Shown in pieces: positions 12,943 to 24,279 of a stretch of DNA of 64,000 nucleotides (its first letter is position 1; the number at the start of each line of letters is the position of its first letter). Source of the stretch: Plectrocnemia conspersa (taxonomy: Eukaryota > Arthropoda > Insecta > Trichoptera > Polycentropodidae); contig VTFK01000453.1 in NCBI GenBank assembly GCA_009617715.1, positions 1 through 64,000 of the forward strand. Reading direction: 5' to 3'. Below the pieces are notes generated by a model, which was not told the DNA's origin, searched no databases, and saw only the letters and a program-made list of their open reading frames with translations. Both the position numbers and the translations under genes were made by a program.

Positions 12943-13262
12943 TTGAAATGGCGTAGATCAAAAGATCTAGACTGGTAAACCAGAGGTCTTGAGCTGGAGC
13001 CACGGCAACAGCCTCAATTTATTATATATAAAAATGCGCTTTTTAAAAATAGCCGGCCCTGACTGCAAGGTACCATCTATTAATGATAAATTAAAATACA
13101 TATAATAATTTATAATTGTTTATATACATATATGTCACCGATTTGCAGAATTAAATGTCTGGTGGTTAATACTTAATTGTAGGTATTCATAATGCCTCAT
13201 TGAGTTGTTACAGATTTACCCCGTTGTAAAGCATTGGGCTTACGGCTATTAGGGTAAAACAA
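12943..13262 (+). mobile_element. tRNA-derived SINE, copy A' (inverted partner)
   Basis: A diverged plus-strand copy of the same SINE. The A box GGCGTAGATC is at the 5' end, the B box is decayed (TTGAGCTGGAGCC), and the body keeps the GTCACCGATTT and AGGTATTCATAATG segments. The terminal hairpin at 13220-13261 has lost several pairs (CCGTTGTAAAGCATTGGGCT). It lies head-to-head with copy A, separated by about 58 bp, so the pair forms an approximately 680 bp imperfect inverted repeat. Divergence suggests it is older than copies A and C. Confidence 0.7.
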
Positions 13263-13611
13263 AATATTTAAGTTCACAACTTTCGTCGTCATATTACAGT
13301 TTAGAGCAGCATATAATTACTCTAGAAGCATAACATACATATATAAATATATATTTACCGGTGTAAATATATTCCGATATGATTTAGCTGATATGCCAGT
13401 GAAAATGTATTTTTAATGTTAATACACATTTATTGTAACATATATAATATAATGTATCTAGAGAGATAATCTGCTTGAAATTAAATAAGTTTGTGTTTTA
13501 TATAGCATAATCCAGCATAAAGCTAAAAAATATTTTTCACAGCAAAAAATGACACTTGTCCAAGTCTTGTATTTCTGCACATGGTGCAATTTCTTATTTA
13601 AGACACTGAAT

Positions 13612-13782
13612 ATCAGACGCATACGGTGAGATACATTTCCTTTCGCTCGCTCGCTTGTTAAGTGACGAGAATGAGTGAGAGATAAGGGCTTGCGTTACAT
13701 GCATTCCACACACTCACTCACTCTCGTCACTTAGCACACGAGTGAGCGAAAGGGAGTGTATCTCACCGTACGCGCCTGCTAA
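13612..13782. repeat. Foldback hairpin element (arms about 65 bp)
   Basis: The left arm, containing ACGGTGAGATAC then TTTCGCTC and TTAAGTGACGAGA, is the inverse of the right arm, containing TCTCGTCACTTA, GAGCGAAAG and GTATCTCACCGT; the loop is about 35 bp. Arm identity is roughly 85%. The arm sequence is homologous to an internal segment of the TWA-target MITE copies (around 1625-1690 and 59520-59590), so this is probably a related foldback MITE or a derivative of that segment. No target duplication was seen. Confidence 0.6.
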
Positions 13783-14568
13783 ATACATGTATATATACAG
13801 ATAAATATATTTGTAATATTTATTTAATGATTTGAATAAAAATGCACAATAATCAATAATAAAAGTTTGATTCAAGATATTTAATATTATTTTCGCTTAA
13901 GATTATTTATTTAAATAAAAATTATTAAATTTTAAAAACCGATGTATTTTAAATTAAATAAAAAGATTTTTATAAAAACAAGACCGATCCAGAATAAAAA
14001 GGTTTCATGGGACCGGATCCTTTATTTTCCTACGATAACAATAATTATCATTTCGTAAAAAAATATTAGATAAAAAAATTTAGGGACTTAATATCAACAA
14101 TTTTGCTTTTCCTACTGTAAAAATTTTCATTTAAAAAGTTTAAAACTCAACTTTTTAATAATGTTAATAAAACCCAATAAACCCTTAACGTAAATTTCAT
14201 TATAATTAATAAATTTAATATAATTTCTAAATAAATGTTAAAACGAATAATTTTTGAAATAAATTATGAATTTAGTAAGTAATAATATAAATGGTTATAT
14301 TTTGGACAAAATTTTAAATATATTGCCAAGTTTCTTACAAGCTTTTATTATCGTTTTTCGTAACGAAAAGCTGCGACTATTTTAAAAGGAAGATATTGCG
14401 TTTTCTTTGTACCTAGAAATTTGATAAAAATTATTCATGTATGTGAGCTCTAGAATATATTTTATATTTCATGAAAATACTGTATCTATTTATAAATTTC
14501 AATTTCGAGCCACAATTATATATGTATTGCGTGACAGCGCTTATAATAAAATGATATAAATATAATTG

Positions 14569-14710
14569 AACAAAGGGCAACACAGTGACGCATTTACTAA
14601 TATTCGTCGTCTCCGTCGCTTTGACTAAAAACTCAATTTAAATGAAGTCAAAATGGCAGGGTTCTTTTTTGCGCTGTTCGTAGCAGCTTGCTCGACGGTT
14701 TTTATATAAT
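14569..14710 (+). repeat. Interspersed repeat, copy 1 of a direct pair
   Basis: AATATAATTkAACAArGG, then yTAATrTTyGTCGTCTCCG and later GCCAAAATGGC-like sequence are shared with 16019-16180 in the same orientation. The stretch GTCGTCTCCG is identical in both. The family is not identified. The two copies flank about 1.3 kb and could be ends of one decayed element or two insertions. Confidence 0.5.
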
Positions 14711-14811
14711 TACTATTATTTATTTCAACAAGTCTTGCCGGGTCATAATATTTAGTACATAATTTATGATTTTTATTAACCAGTGCTGCCAGTTTTTCAA
14801 AATTGATTTCC

Positions 14812-15120
14812 TTAACAGAATTGTATACTCTTATAGTACATCCATATGGCTTTGATTAAAATAATGAGAAATTGAATTGAGTTATAAAATAAAACAACAA
14901 TTAAACGCAGGCAGTTTGAGTCTACTTTCGTGAAAATCGATCCACTTACACACTTCGATACATTTTCAGAAAAATGGCCTGTGCATTTAGTTGAATCGTA
15001 ATTTAAAAAAGGTTTATGTATTTGTATATAATACTTTAGAAGAGGACTGACAGAATCGATTGAAATGTACCTGGATTTGGATTTCGATGTATAGTCTAAA
15101 TTAAGATTACTAAAGTTCAA
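14812..15120 (-). other. Unassigned 102-codon open frame
   Basis: A minus-strand frame, Ser/Ile/Leu-rich with a hydrophobic C-terminus, sits between the two direct repeats. I recognise no domain. Length alone is not significant at this AT content, so it is listed as possible transposon interior rather than a gene. Confidence 0.12.
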
Positions 15121-15277
15121 AGCTTCAATCCAGAATCCAATTTAGACCTTTAGCGATAAAATTTAATGAAGTGTTACAGCTCTTGTATTTCTCATTACTC
15201 TTACTTTTCATATTTTTTTTATCTGATACGAAAATCATTTTTTATATAATAATAAGTAATAGGCAAAACTCAAATAC

Positions 15278-15545
15278 AACCACACCACAAAACAGTGGTT
15301 TATTTGTGGGCAGTTATTAATATAAAATAAAACGCACACTAGGTTTCGTCGACGGCCATCGTAATGCGCGGATGATATCACCCACAAAATGTGGTCGTCG
15401 GTGGTTGAATGCAACGCACACGTACGACATCCCAACCACCGTCGCTGACGCATGTTAGTTACTCTATCCAAAAAAATATTTTCCGACGACGATTTAAGGT
15501 GTGGTTCTTTGTCATCGATATGCACTTCAAAAAACCACTAAATAA
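15278..15545. repeat. GC-richer insertion with internal inverted repeats
   Basis: CAGTGGTTTATTT near 15294 and AAAAAACCACTAAATAA near 15529 form a short imperfect inverted repeat. Inside, GACGGTGGTTG pairs with CAACCACCG. The GC content contrasts sharply with its flanks. A 96-codon minus-strand frame covers it but reads as composition-driven. It looks like a MITE or foldback relic; no clean target duplication was found, so the class is open. Confidence 0.35.
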
Positions 15546-16018
15546 TGATTCGCAATGATTGATTTTAATAATGTTTTAGATTTGCGGTGACTCGAGCAAA
15601 ATCGATATTTATTGATCAGATGACTTACTTTATAGTTTGAGATAAATTATTTGTTAGAATGCTCATTAAAAAAGGAAATTCCCTATTTATAAAATTATAC
15701 TAATCAGTGTTTCAACATCCAGTTCAAAAATAAATATGAAATTTTGTTGCTGCCCAAAACTTATGCAAAAGAAAATGATCTTACAAAGTAAAAATATAAT
15801 ATAATATATAACAATTGTATAAACATATATTTGATTAATTATTCGAATATTCATAAAGTTTAAAATTAAGTAAAAAATTCGAATATTCTATTTAAACTTA
15901 TACAACAATTGTGTTATTTGTTTTTTTTTTCATCTAAAATGTAGCAACTACCCATATAAGCATTATTTTATTTTAGCTGTATAAAGTGAGTCGTTTTCTT
16001 AGAAAAAGAAGATGAAGA

Positions 16019-16180
16019 ATATAATTTAACAAGGGACAGCACTGGAACACGTTTATTAATGTTTGTCGTCTCCGCCAGCTAATGGAAACGCTTTAGCCAA
16101 AATGTAGGTAATTTAACATTTAAATTAAGCCAAAATGGCGCCGTTGCTTCTTCGCGATGGCCTTAGCAACCATAGTTTAT
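16019..16180 (+). repeat. Interspersed repeat, copy 2 of a direct pair
   Basis: Homologous to 14569-14710 with an extra segment of about 10 bp after GTCGTCTCCG. It shares AAAATGGCnnnGTT near the end and is followed by unique, moderate-GC DNA. Confidence 0.5.
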
Positions 16181-16184
16181 TTAT

Positions 16185-17628
16185 GAGCGAAAATGTCTCA
16201 ATTGATAACGCAGCGGCGTGGAAACGGTACAACAAGACGACTTGCAAATAACGGACGCCGCTGCCACTTTATCAAAAGTCGCATGCCTACGCGTATTATC
16301 GGACGCGATATTTTACATTTTACACGTCCGAGTCCTTTTTGCAATTCCGGACGTGGCCGAACGTGAGCGTGGTGTCAGCTGTTTGACCAAAACATAACCT
16401 CAATTTATATATGCGGCAGCCATAACAACACGGAAATGTAAATTGATAACATCAAAAAGAGTATGGAGACGAGGTTTGCTAATTCGATCCAAATGTTTGA
16501 GTAACTCTGTATTGACATAATACGACTTCATTTTTAAATAATTTTTGTCATGTTACTTTGTAAAAGTTAACCGCGATAAATTATTGAATTATTGTTCAAC
16601 GAGCGAATTCTATGAATTTCGGTCATAGTACACACAGCGATAAACTTTATATTTAAAAAAGACAGAAAATCCCTATTCAATAGTCGGAAAGTATTGTTTG
16701 ACAATATAAGTTTTATGACACTATTCGTTTAGGCATCCTCAAACATTTGCCGTTTAACATAAAAATTTAAATTTGCGTATTTGCATACTCGGGGGACGGT
16801 TGTACACAAAAAACGATATTTAAGTATATTGTTATTATTTACCGTCAGTGATTAACTAAAAATTCGTCGCTAAACTGGACTACTTAACGCACTGTTTAAG
16901 CCGAATGTTTATACACAATATTCGTATGCTCGCATTTAACCGTTACACATATTAAACAATCCGTAAAACTCTTCACGCCCCTCGTCCCAGGAGCTTTTTC
17001 CTGTTCCGGTGCTCGGATGACACGGTGAATCGATTTCGGCACGCTCGCGTTGCGAAAGAGTTGCATCGTCGACTGACAAATGGACGTGAGCGTTTAAAGC
17101 TCGAAATTGCTACTCGAGAGCGATCGCACACGCCGTGAAATCCATTATAAAAACGTTTCGAAATCGTAAACCTTTGTTTGGTAAATTATAAAAATGGTGG
17201 TTGAAAGTGTTTCGCGGAACGTCTGGATCGATCTTGGCCGTCAATTAGAAATTTTAATTGAAAAAAAAGTAAAATGTCATTCCAATGAGTGCTAATTGAA
17301 AAAGCGTCAAAATCAGCTGACGCGCGACCGCCGTTATTGCGCTGGAAAATTTCGATTAATTATTCGATACAGAGTTTGACACTTTGAACGTTACATCAAG
17401 TTTTCGTTATATATAATTATGATGAATTTTTATTATAGTTTAATAATAAGTACTCGTTGAATATAATATAGGACCGTTCCAAATCAGAAATAATGGATCT
17501 AAAGGGACAGTGCATGCGCAACATGCATCGAGCCTTTGCCTGCTCAAGTACTATAACTACCTTTTAAATTGTAGATCCTGAAATTCCGAGCAACTGTATT
17601 TGCAACCCCTTTGGACAACACGGCATAC
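16185..17628. other. Unique moderate-GC islands, no gene recognised
   Basis: Stretches at about 16190-16420 and 16960-17350 are CpG-containing, complex and non-repetitive within the window. Their texture resembles conserved non-coding or regulatory DNA of insect introns. No open frame, splice pair or core promoter is convincing. Confidence 0.35.
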
Positions 17629-17990
17629 TTAACCCTCTAAGCGGTATCGCCGTACATGTACGGCGGGCGATATTTCATTGCTTTGAAGTACCCCAGATAG
17701 TTATACATTTGCATATGTAACTGAAGAAATAATAAATTAAAAACATTATATTAACATATTATTTTTTTATAAATTTAAGAGCCATAACAAAATATATGCT
17801 ATATTCATTTTATAAAAAATATTGAGAGCCTCTAAATTAATTTTAAAAAAATTCACAAAAGCAGAAAAATATGTGTAATAAATTAACAACAAAAATAATT
17901 ATGGAAAAATACGTAAAACTAACTCACTCCTAGGTGTATACTAACAATTAAAAAAATGCGTTTAAATTAACTCACTACTCAAAGAGTTAA
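17629..17990 (+). mobile_element. piggyBac-type MITE (TTAA target), complete copy
   Basis: The element at 17633-17986 (354 bp) is bounded by TTAA on both sides (17629-17632 and 17987-17990). Its ends, CCCTCTAAGCGGT and the inverse of ACTACTCAAAGAG, form an imperfect terminal repeat. A perfect 16 bp palindrome, GCCGTACATGTACGGC, sits subterminally at 17649-17664. TTAA targets and CCC-starting termini are hallmarks of piggyBac-like elements; the internal DNA is AT-rich and non-coding, so it depends on a transposase from elsewhere. Related copies are at 49.67-51.43 kb (split) and 62.17-62.34 kb (partial). Confidence 0.8.
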
Positions 17991-20940
17991 TAAGCGATTG
18001 TAAATATATCCATAGTGAATATAAGCTTACTAATATTAGATCAGTAAAATTTTAAATTATATATTATAAAGCCATCAGTTAAGTCATTATATAAAATAAA
18101 AATAACTTGATTTATTATTATGAAATTGTCAATTATGATTTTTATTATGTACAACTCAATTTTCTTGTCTAAATATAGTATCAATCTGAGTGGTGTTTTC
18201 AATATCAGGAACAGGAAATTATATTTCGCGCGTTCCTGGTTTACTATGTAATTTGTATCAGTATATAAATGGTTCAATTAAGTTGTATTTAGCACAAATT
18301 AGCTTAAAAAAATAAATTTTGTTATAATTTAAAAATATTTTTTAATCTTAAATATGATAAAAAGTCCTTAAAAAATTATAATTTATATTTAAAATTTTAA
18401 AGTAATAAAATATACATATAATATGATTTATTTAATAGGTGATTTTTGAACAATTTTCAAAAGTATTAAAAATTGAATTTATTTAATAGTTAATCATAAT
18501 TATTTTTGTTGTATTTTATATAAACAACACCGTATAAATTGCAGTACAATTTTAATTAGTTGAATTCCATGAAAATTGACAGTATACTATTATACATATT
18601 TACTACAGAAAAATATTAAAATTTTGAATAAAATAAATATGATAGTTTATTGAGTAGTTTTATGCATTACAGACAAATAATCGTTAATTAATAATTACCA
18701 CTTTATTTATTAAATACTCATATATTATTAATAGTCCATTAATTAATAATTACTAGTTAATTTATTCTCTGCTTGTTGCGCATTAAATTTTAATTTATCA
18801 TCTATAATCACTTTTAAAAACAATGCAATATTTAACTGATGTAATATTGATTGCCCATATATTGCTATAATATATAACTAAATCGAATAATCAAGCATTA
18901 TAAAGTATCAGTAGTATTTTATTTTACCTTAAATATTTATCCTAAATACAATAAACAATAACTAAATGACCCTTTGCGGCAGCTGGGTCCAATCTGTGTT
19001 AGCCTTTGGGTTTAGATGAAACTTTCAATATAAATTTTGCTTCGTCGTTTCGCTTCGCAGTGCTGGTCCTCATAAGTCCTATTATACGCAAACTTATCCA
19101 CGTCTATAATAGAAAACAATTCAATTATTTTTGCTTCGACTATTGTCACTTTCTAGCTTCGTTATCGTAAAGAATAGGAGCGAATCGATCGTAAAAAAGA
19201 CGTTGATATTATTCTCGCTTTTGTGAATATATAGGATGATATATCGTGAAAATACTCTAGGCAATATTGCATATCTAATATATAGTAAAATAATACAACG
19301 AAAGATGTTTGTTTACTCTCATACATATCATAGGTTTTCCTTTCATTTGTAGGTGAACTCTTTTTTGTGGAAATTCAAAAGGGAAGCACAATAGGGTCTA
19401 TCTTTGTACTGTCTTTGAATTGCTGAAACCTTTTTATTATATCAGCAATATATAATATAACAAAATATTTGTGTTTATTCATACGAAAATATTTTTATTT
19501 TCAAGACAAATAATATTATATAAAATATTGATTGTATTTTACTATTATGTTAATATTGAATTTTGTATAAATTAATTATACATAGATGTTTATATAAACA
19601 TATATATTACAACTGATTAATAGGATCATGTCTCTCCATTCCCTTAATCTCTGAGAGCGAACGCAGACATAATCCCACGTATTGCTTTGCATATTGACAT
19701 CTTAATGCAGTTGATTTTGCATGTAGGATGTATATACATACGTATAGAATGGGCCAAAATGATCTAATTTTATCCAATCAAAGCAAAATCATATGTAATT
19801 AATTTTTTATTATAGTAGATCAAATTTTATAAAGTACAATTTTTTTATTCTCATGCGTAATAATTGATTGGTTTTCGAGAAGTATATAAATTTAATTATG
19901 CTTTATGAATAATTTATATTTTTCATTAAAAACAAATATAGATAACTTTCGGTTAATTTGTACTACTTTTATGTACAATTTCTTTATTTTTAACGTAGAA
20001 GACATGACTGTGTTAGAAATAAATGTCGTTTTGCACGAGTGGTTTAAAAAGTGCTATATTTTCAAATGCTTTATTTTATTTTAAAACCAATAGAAAATTA
20101 TAGATTGACAATTTTTTAACATTTTAAAAATGGTTTATTCCAAATTATATCGTGGATTGACCATTCGATCGAGCCACAAAAACCCTTTCGTATAAATAGA
20201 TCTGAGGGCAAATTTGGTTAATGATAATGCATTGTTTTAACCAAAGCTTTTAAAAGCCCGACACAACAATCTTATTTATAAATAAAAATAGCTAATAATT
20301 TCCCACTCAAATGCACAAGTTAATGTTTTTTAAAGATCCGTTTTTTTCTTATAAAAGCTATCGATAAAACGGCGTTTTAGGAGCTTGTCAAAAATAACAG
20401 AAAGGCAATAAACCAGAGATGTATCTCCTTTCCGAAAAAAATACGAGACAACTAGATAAATTGCTAATAACACAAATAACGAAACTTTTTTATAAACACC
20501 AAAAGAAATACACAATAAAATTGTTTTTGAGCAGATTAAAGGTAGTGAAACTTAAAATTCCACTATATCAAAATATTAATTTAAAATGAATATAGGGGCT
20601 ATGTGAAAAATCTTTTTTCCTTTCAATGAAAATTAACGGATTAAAAAACAGCTGTGCAAAGTGTACGCTTATCAAATATTTGCTTTAATTCGTAGATCCA
20701 TAAATATTTCACTTGAATAAATATAAAGATATTTTTAAATTAAACAAATAAAATCCTTTTTTGTACATAAAAAAATACCCGATTCTTGCGGCCAGTACTG
20801 CGAGAAGTTTTATCAGACTTGGTCAACTGTGTCAGATTCATAAATTGAACTACTTTTATATTCACAATTTCAGGGATAAATAAAAAAGCCAGTCCAACTT
20901 GTGATAAAGCGTTTTTATAGTCTAAAATAGGACACAACCG
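17991..20940. other. AT-rich DNA, no gene recognised
   Basis: Mostly very AT-rich. The segment 18970-19210 has moderate GC (CCCTTTGCGGCAGCTGGG and following) and may be an old repeat, but no partner was found. The minus-strand frames at 18041-18277, 20330-20515 and 20740-20937 have no recognisable domain. Confidence 0.4.
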
Positions 20941-21059
20941 TGAGAAACTTTTTAACCACTTTAATCACAAGGTATACACTATAAATCAGAACGGGTTAAA
21001 ACATTTGTCGTTTTGAGAAAATATACTGTTTTTAATCTGCTGTATTTGCCAACGGTAAT

Positions 21060-21425
21060 TTATTTAAAAAAAAATTGTAATTGGTCGTCCCACTGAAAAA
21101 GGTCGATCAACAAAATCTCCTAAGAAGAAGGCCAAGGATATACATAAATACTGGAACCCGGGCAACCAATTATCACTTCCTCTCGGACACCTTGCCTAAG
21201 GACTTTCACTGATACTACTGAAATTCATACTTGAACATCCGCTTTCACGGAGTACGAGGCTTTGAGGGCTCTCCCTTTTGAACCCCAACTAAGAGAAGGC
21301 CGTCTTAACATCAGACCAGCGAAGATCGAATATCCCGCCGCTTCTCTCTTCACATCCACTGGTCATCCACATATTTAATATGTTATATTTTTATATAAAC
21401 TTTGTCTTAACAAAAATAAGCCTAT
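21060..21425 (+). repeat. Interspersed repeat (unnamed), partial copy
   Basis: The part from about 21255 shares GAGGGCTCTC, AGAGGCCG-like and GCCGCTTCTCTCTTC segments, then an ACTTTGTCTTAACAAAAATAA terminus, with 42430-42800, and inversely with 41957-42120. The upstream 21085-21180 is an open, basic stretch (GRPTEKGRSTKSPKKKAK when translated) of unknown origin. The shared end after an A-rich stretch in the 42 kb copy suggests a retroposed repeat. Confidence 0.45.
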
Positions 21426-21894
21426 TGACTATTTGCGTTTCGCATATAAATTCTATAATCGATTATTGGGTTACAGCTATACTTTACTGTAACAAGTTAT
21501 AATAACGTTAATTATTATAAAAACACGTGTATTTTTTGCCCACTCTACACAATTATTCTTGTGTAAAATTGTTTCCCATGCACATGCATTCTCATCTCGT
21601 TTATGGCGCCAATGTGTGTCGAGCTTTTGCACAACAACATACAATACGTCCGGTTATACAACGCCGTCGCCAAATTAGGCGAGTCACGCACGAAAAGGTT
21701 GCGAAATGCTGACTCACGGGGATGCCCCGTCGTGTGTCGCAATCGATTGTATATACTCTTGCCCGCGAATTAATTCCCCGTACACCAAGAGCCAAATCAG
21801 ACTATATGATACGTGAGACAAATTCTCGATGAAATTGCTTCAGCGTCTTTGGACCCCCGCGGCGGTCTTTATCTGATATTTTGACGGATTTTTG

Positions 21895-22121
21895 GATGAA
21901 ACGAAGGGGACTTATCTGATTATAATGTATATTGGATAGCGATTCTCAGCTTGTGGTACGCGACCTCTTAATAATTACCAGTATGAGATTTGATTTAGGA
22001 ATTATATATATACGGTATATACACTACTTTTTTTAAATGATAAAAATATTAAATGAGAATCGCTGTATGTAATTTTGAGATAAAACGAAGGGACTTATCT
22101 GATTAAAATGTACACGGGATA
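21895..22121. mobile_element. Small hAT-type MITE flanked by 44 bp direct repeats
   Basis: The 129 bp core (21937-22065) begins TAGCGATTCTCAGCTTGTGG and continues with a GCGACC motif, as in the termini of many hAT MITEs. It ends GAGAATCGCTG, giving an 11 bp inverted repeat that differs only in its first base. I could not see a clean 8 bp target duplication. Unusually, a 44 bp direct repeat (GATGAAACGAAGGGGACTTA and onward) occurs just before the left end (21895-21938) and again about 12 bp after the right end (22078-22121). Confidence 0.5.
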
Positions 22122-22599
22122 AACCTGGGAGCAAACAGCTACCTTCATAATGCTGTTAACTATCTCGTTTTAAAAGTATTCGCACCAGGATTTGGATTCA
22201 AGAGCTCGTCTGACTGACCCAGGTCGAGTTGATAAGTTCACATGTGTGCCAACCGAGACTGGGTTTACGTGTCAGTTCTTAGATTGTGGATTGTGGTGAT
22301 CTTGGTTAATGGCAGCCTGTCTGACTCTGACAGGTGAACGATGTGTTCGCAATTAAACAATTGTCTTACTTCAGTGGGTCACGCGCAGTAACTGTTCTGT
22401 GTGTATGTAGAAATGCATAATGTGTTACTGAACTTATGTGCTTAATGGCAATTAATCAATCGCCGAGCAATTAATCACTTCAAATTAAGTTTTTATTTTT
22501 ATTACGGTTGAATACTGAAGTTGATTGATTAAAATCAGACAAATTTATTCTAGTAAATTGCCTACTATCTGCAACAGTACTACAGGCTCCTTTATTGAC

Positions 22600-22830
22600 T
22601 CAAAGTAACAATATTTTTAAGCAACGTAAACATCAAAGTAAAGAAACGTCCGATATGGATACAAAATAGCTATGATTATATTTTTAAAATAATTGGCCAT
22701 TCTTCCATAAACTGCAGAACCACATGGCCATAAAATAGAAAGTCCATGTTTTTAACAACTGTGGAGTTAAACACTTTGCCAATTATAAAGGATGCTCAAA
22801 GAATCCCAACAAAAATTAAATCACTACCAA
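22600..22830 (+). pseudogene. LINE ORF1 (gag-like) zinc-knuckle remnant
   Basis: In one plus frame the sequence at 22695-22721 reads GHSSINCRT and at 22754-22795 it reads NNCGVKHFANYKGC. These match the pattern of the paired CCHC zinc knuckles near the end of Jockey-type ORF1 nucleic-acid chaperones (CxxCGxxHxAxYKGC). The first Cys pair of each knuckle and the intervening frame are damaged by stops and indels. The ORF2 endonuclease remnant follows about 230 bp downstream in the same orientation, the usual Jockey gene order. Confidence 0.65.
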
Positions 22831-23019
22831 CAAAATAAACATTGGTGAATCCAGACCCATTAGCTCGATACAAGCAAATTTGTAGAAATCGTTTTTCCAA
22901 ACAGTAAATATGGGAATTCCATAAAAACCCTTATCGACTAGGCCAAACGCAACAATAAAAACCTAATTCAAATTATATAGGACATAAACTCTAAAAAAAT
23001 TAATGTACAACGTAACGGT

Positions 23020-23745
23020 TTAATAATCTTAACTTGGAATGCAAACGGGCTTTGAGAGAAACAGGGTGAACTTAATTAATTTTTAATAGATAAAGACATA
23101 GATATAGCTTTATTATCTCAAACTCATTTAAAGGATTCGATAAAAATATTTTTTCTAAGTATAAATCACACAAAAAACAATCGCGCGATATTCGTAAAAT
23201 CAAATATAAATCACAATGAAACCAATTAAAACTGCTGTATTAACTTAAAAGTAACAACAATAAAAGTGCAAATTAATGCCAGAAACACGATTATTATTCA
23301 TTCTATATATACTCCCCCTAAATCTAACTACTCAGATTTACATAAACTTTTTAATTATTACAAGCCAAAGTTCGCGGCGGGGGCTTTTAACTTTTAAACA
23401 CCGCTATTGGAACTGTATACGCGAATTTATAATAAAAGAGAATATACGCGAATTTATAATAAAAGAAAATATAAACATATAAACTCCTAATTTACTTACG
23501 TATTCTATATGCAGTGCATCAGATATATTAAATATTGATATTTTAAAAGTGTTACTAAGTGCAAATGCCATTAAAGTTCATGCTACTCTCTCATTTGATC
23601 ACAACTCAGTTATATTCTCATCCGTCTTAGATCACTCTAATTAAACTAAACAATATACCTCTAAAATACTATGGGACTACTTTCCTTATTACATTGAGGA
23701 ATGTCTTTCGGAACCCAACAGCTTAAGCAATGAAATACGCTGCAT
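23020..23745 (+). pseudogene. LINE ORF2 apurinic endonuclease remnant (Jockey-like)
   Basis: Translation in shifting plus frames gives LTWNANGL (the N-terminal WNANG block), IDIALLSQTHLKD (the LLxETHL catalytic Glu replaced by Gln), SIYTPPKSN, a YAVHQIYxILIF stretch matching the SDILD region, and LSFDHNSVIFS (the terminal SDH catalytic block). Order and spacing match the endonuclease of Jockey-clade retrotransposons, which nicks target DNA for reverse transcription. Multiple stops and frameshifts and an E-to-Q change make it dead. It ends abruptly at about 23745, where an unrelated repeat begins, so the RT half is missing. Confidence 0.75.
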
Positions 23746-23755
23746 AATTAAAAAA

Positions 23756-24275
23756 AACCGGGGGTATGACTTTGTAGCCTAGTTAGAGTTTCATTAGATT
23801 ATATTACAATTGCGACAGACAGTTGTTTTTTCCGAGCGGTGGTGGAAAGCTGGCGCAGGGATGATGTCCGTGAAAGGCCCTCAAAGGTCTTGTATATACC
23901 TGCAGCGAGTGCCTGGAGGCAATTCCTCTTGCTGCGATGATCGTGTTTGGGAGTCTCAGGTCGTATCTTTTCGATTATCGGTGGGGGCGCGTCTGCCAGA
24001 CGAGGTGAATCTCCGGAATCTATGAGTGACTGCTTACGACTATCTTCTTCTCATCGGAGTCCAGGCGACTATGCCGACCTTCTTCTCATCGGAGTCTTAG
24101 AACAGGATTAAAAGCAAATTTGCTTGATATCCAGAGCTTTCAATGACAAAATATTCACAGTAAGAACAAAAAAAAAACTTTTACCGGCCGAAATGATATA
24201 AGAAAAAAATATATCAGTGATAAGACCCTTTAAAACGTGGGCATCTATGTGTGTGGTCGCAACAAAAAGTACAAA
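23756..24275 (+). repeat. Interspersed repeat Y, copy 1
   Basis: Homologous in the same orientation to 54526-55190. Shared blocks include GGTGTGACTTyGTAGC, GAGCGrTGGTGGA, AGCTGGCG, ATTTACAGTAAG-like and the terminal TGTGTGTGGTCGC. It contains an internal tandem duplication (CTTCTTCTCATCGGAGTC at 24043 and 24077). The class is unknown; the GC-rich, non-coding 5' part resembles a LINE 5' region or LTR more than a SINE. It abuts the broken Jockey-like ORF2. Confidence 0.6.
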
Positions 24276-24279
24276 GTAA

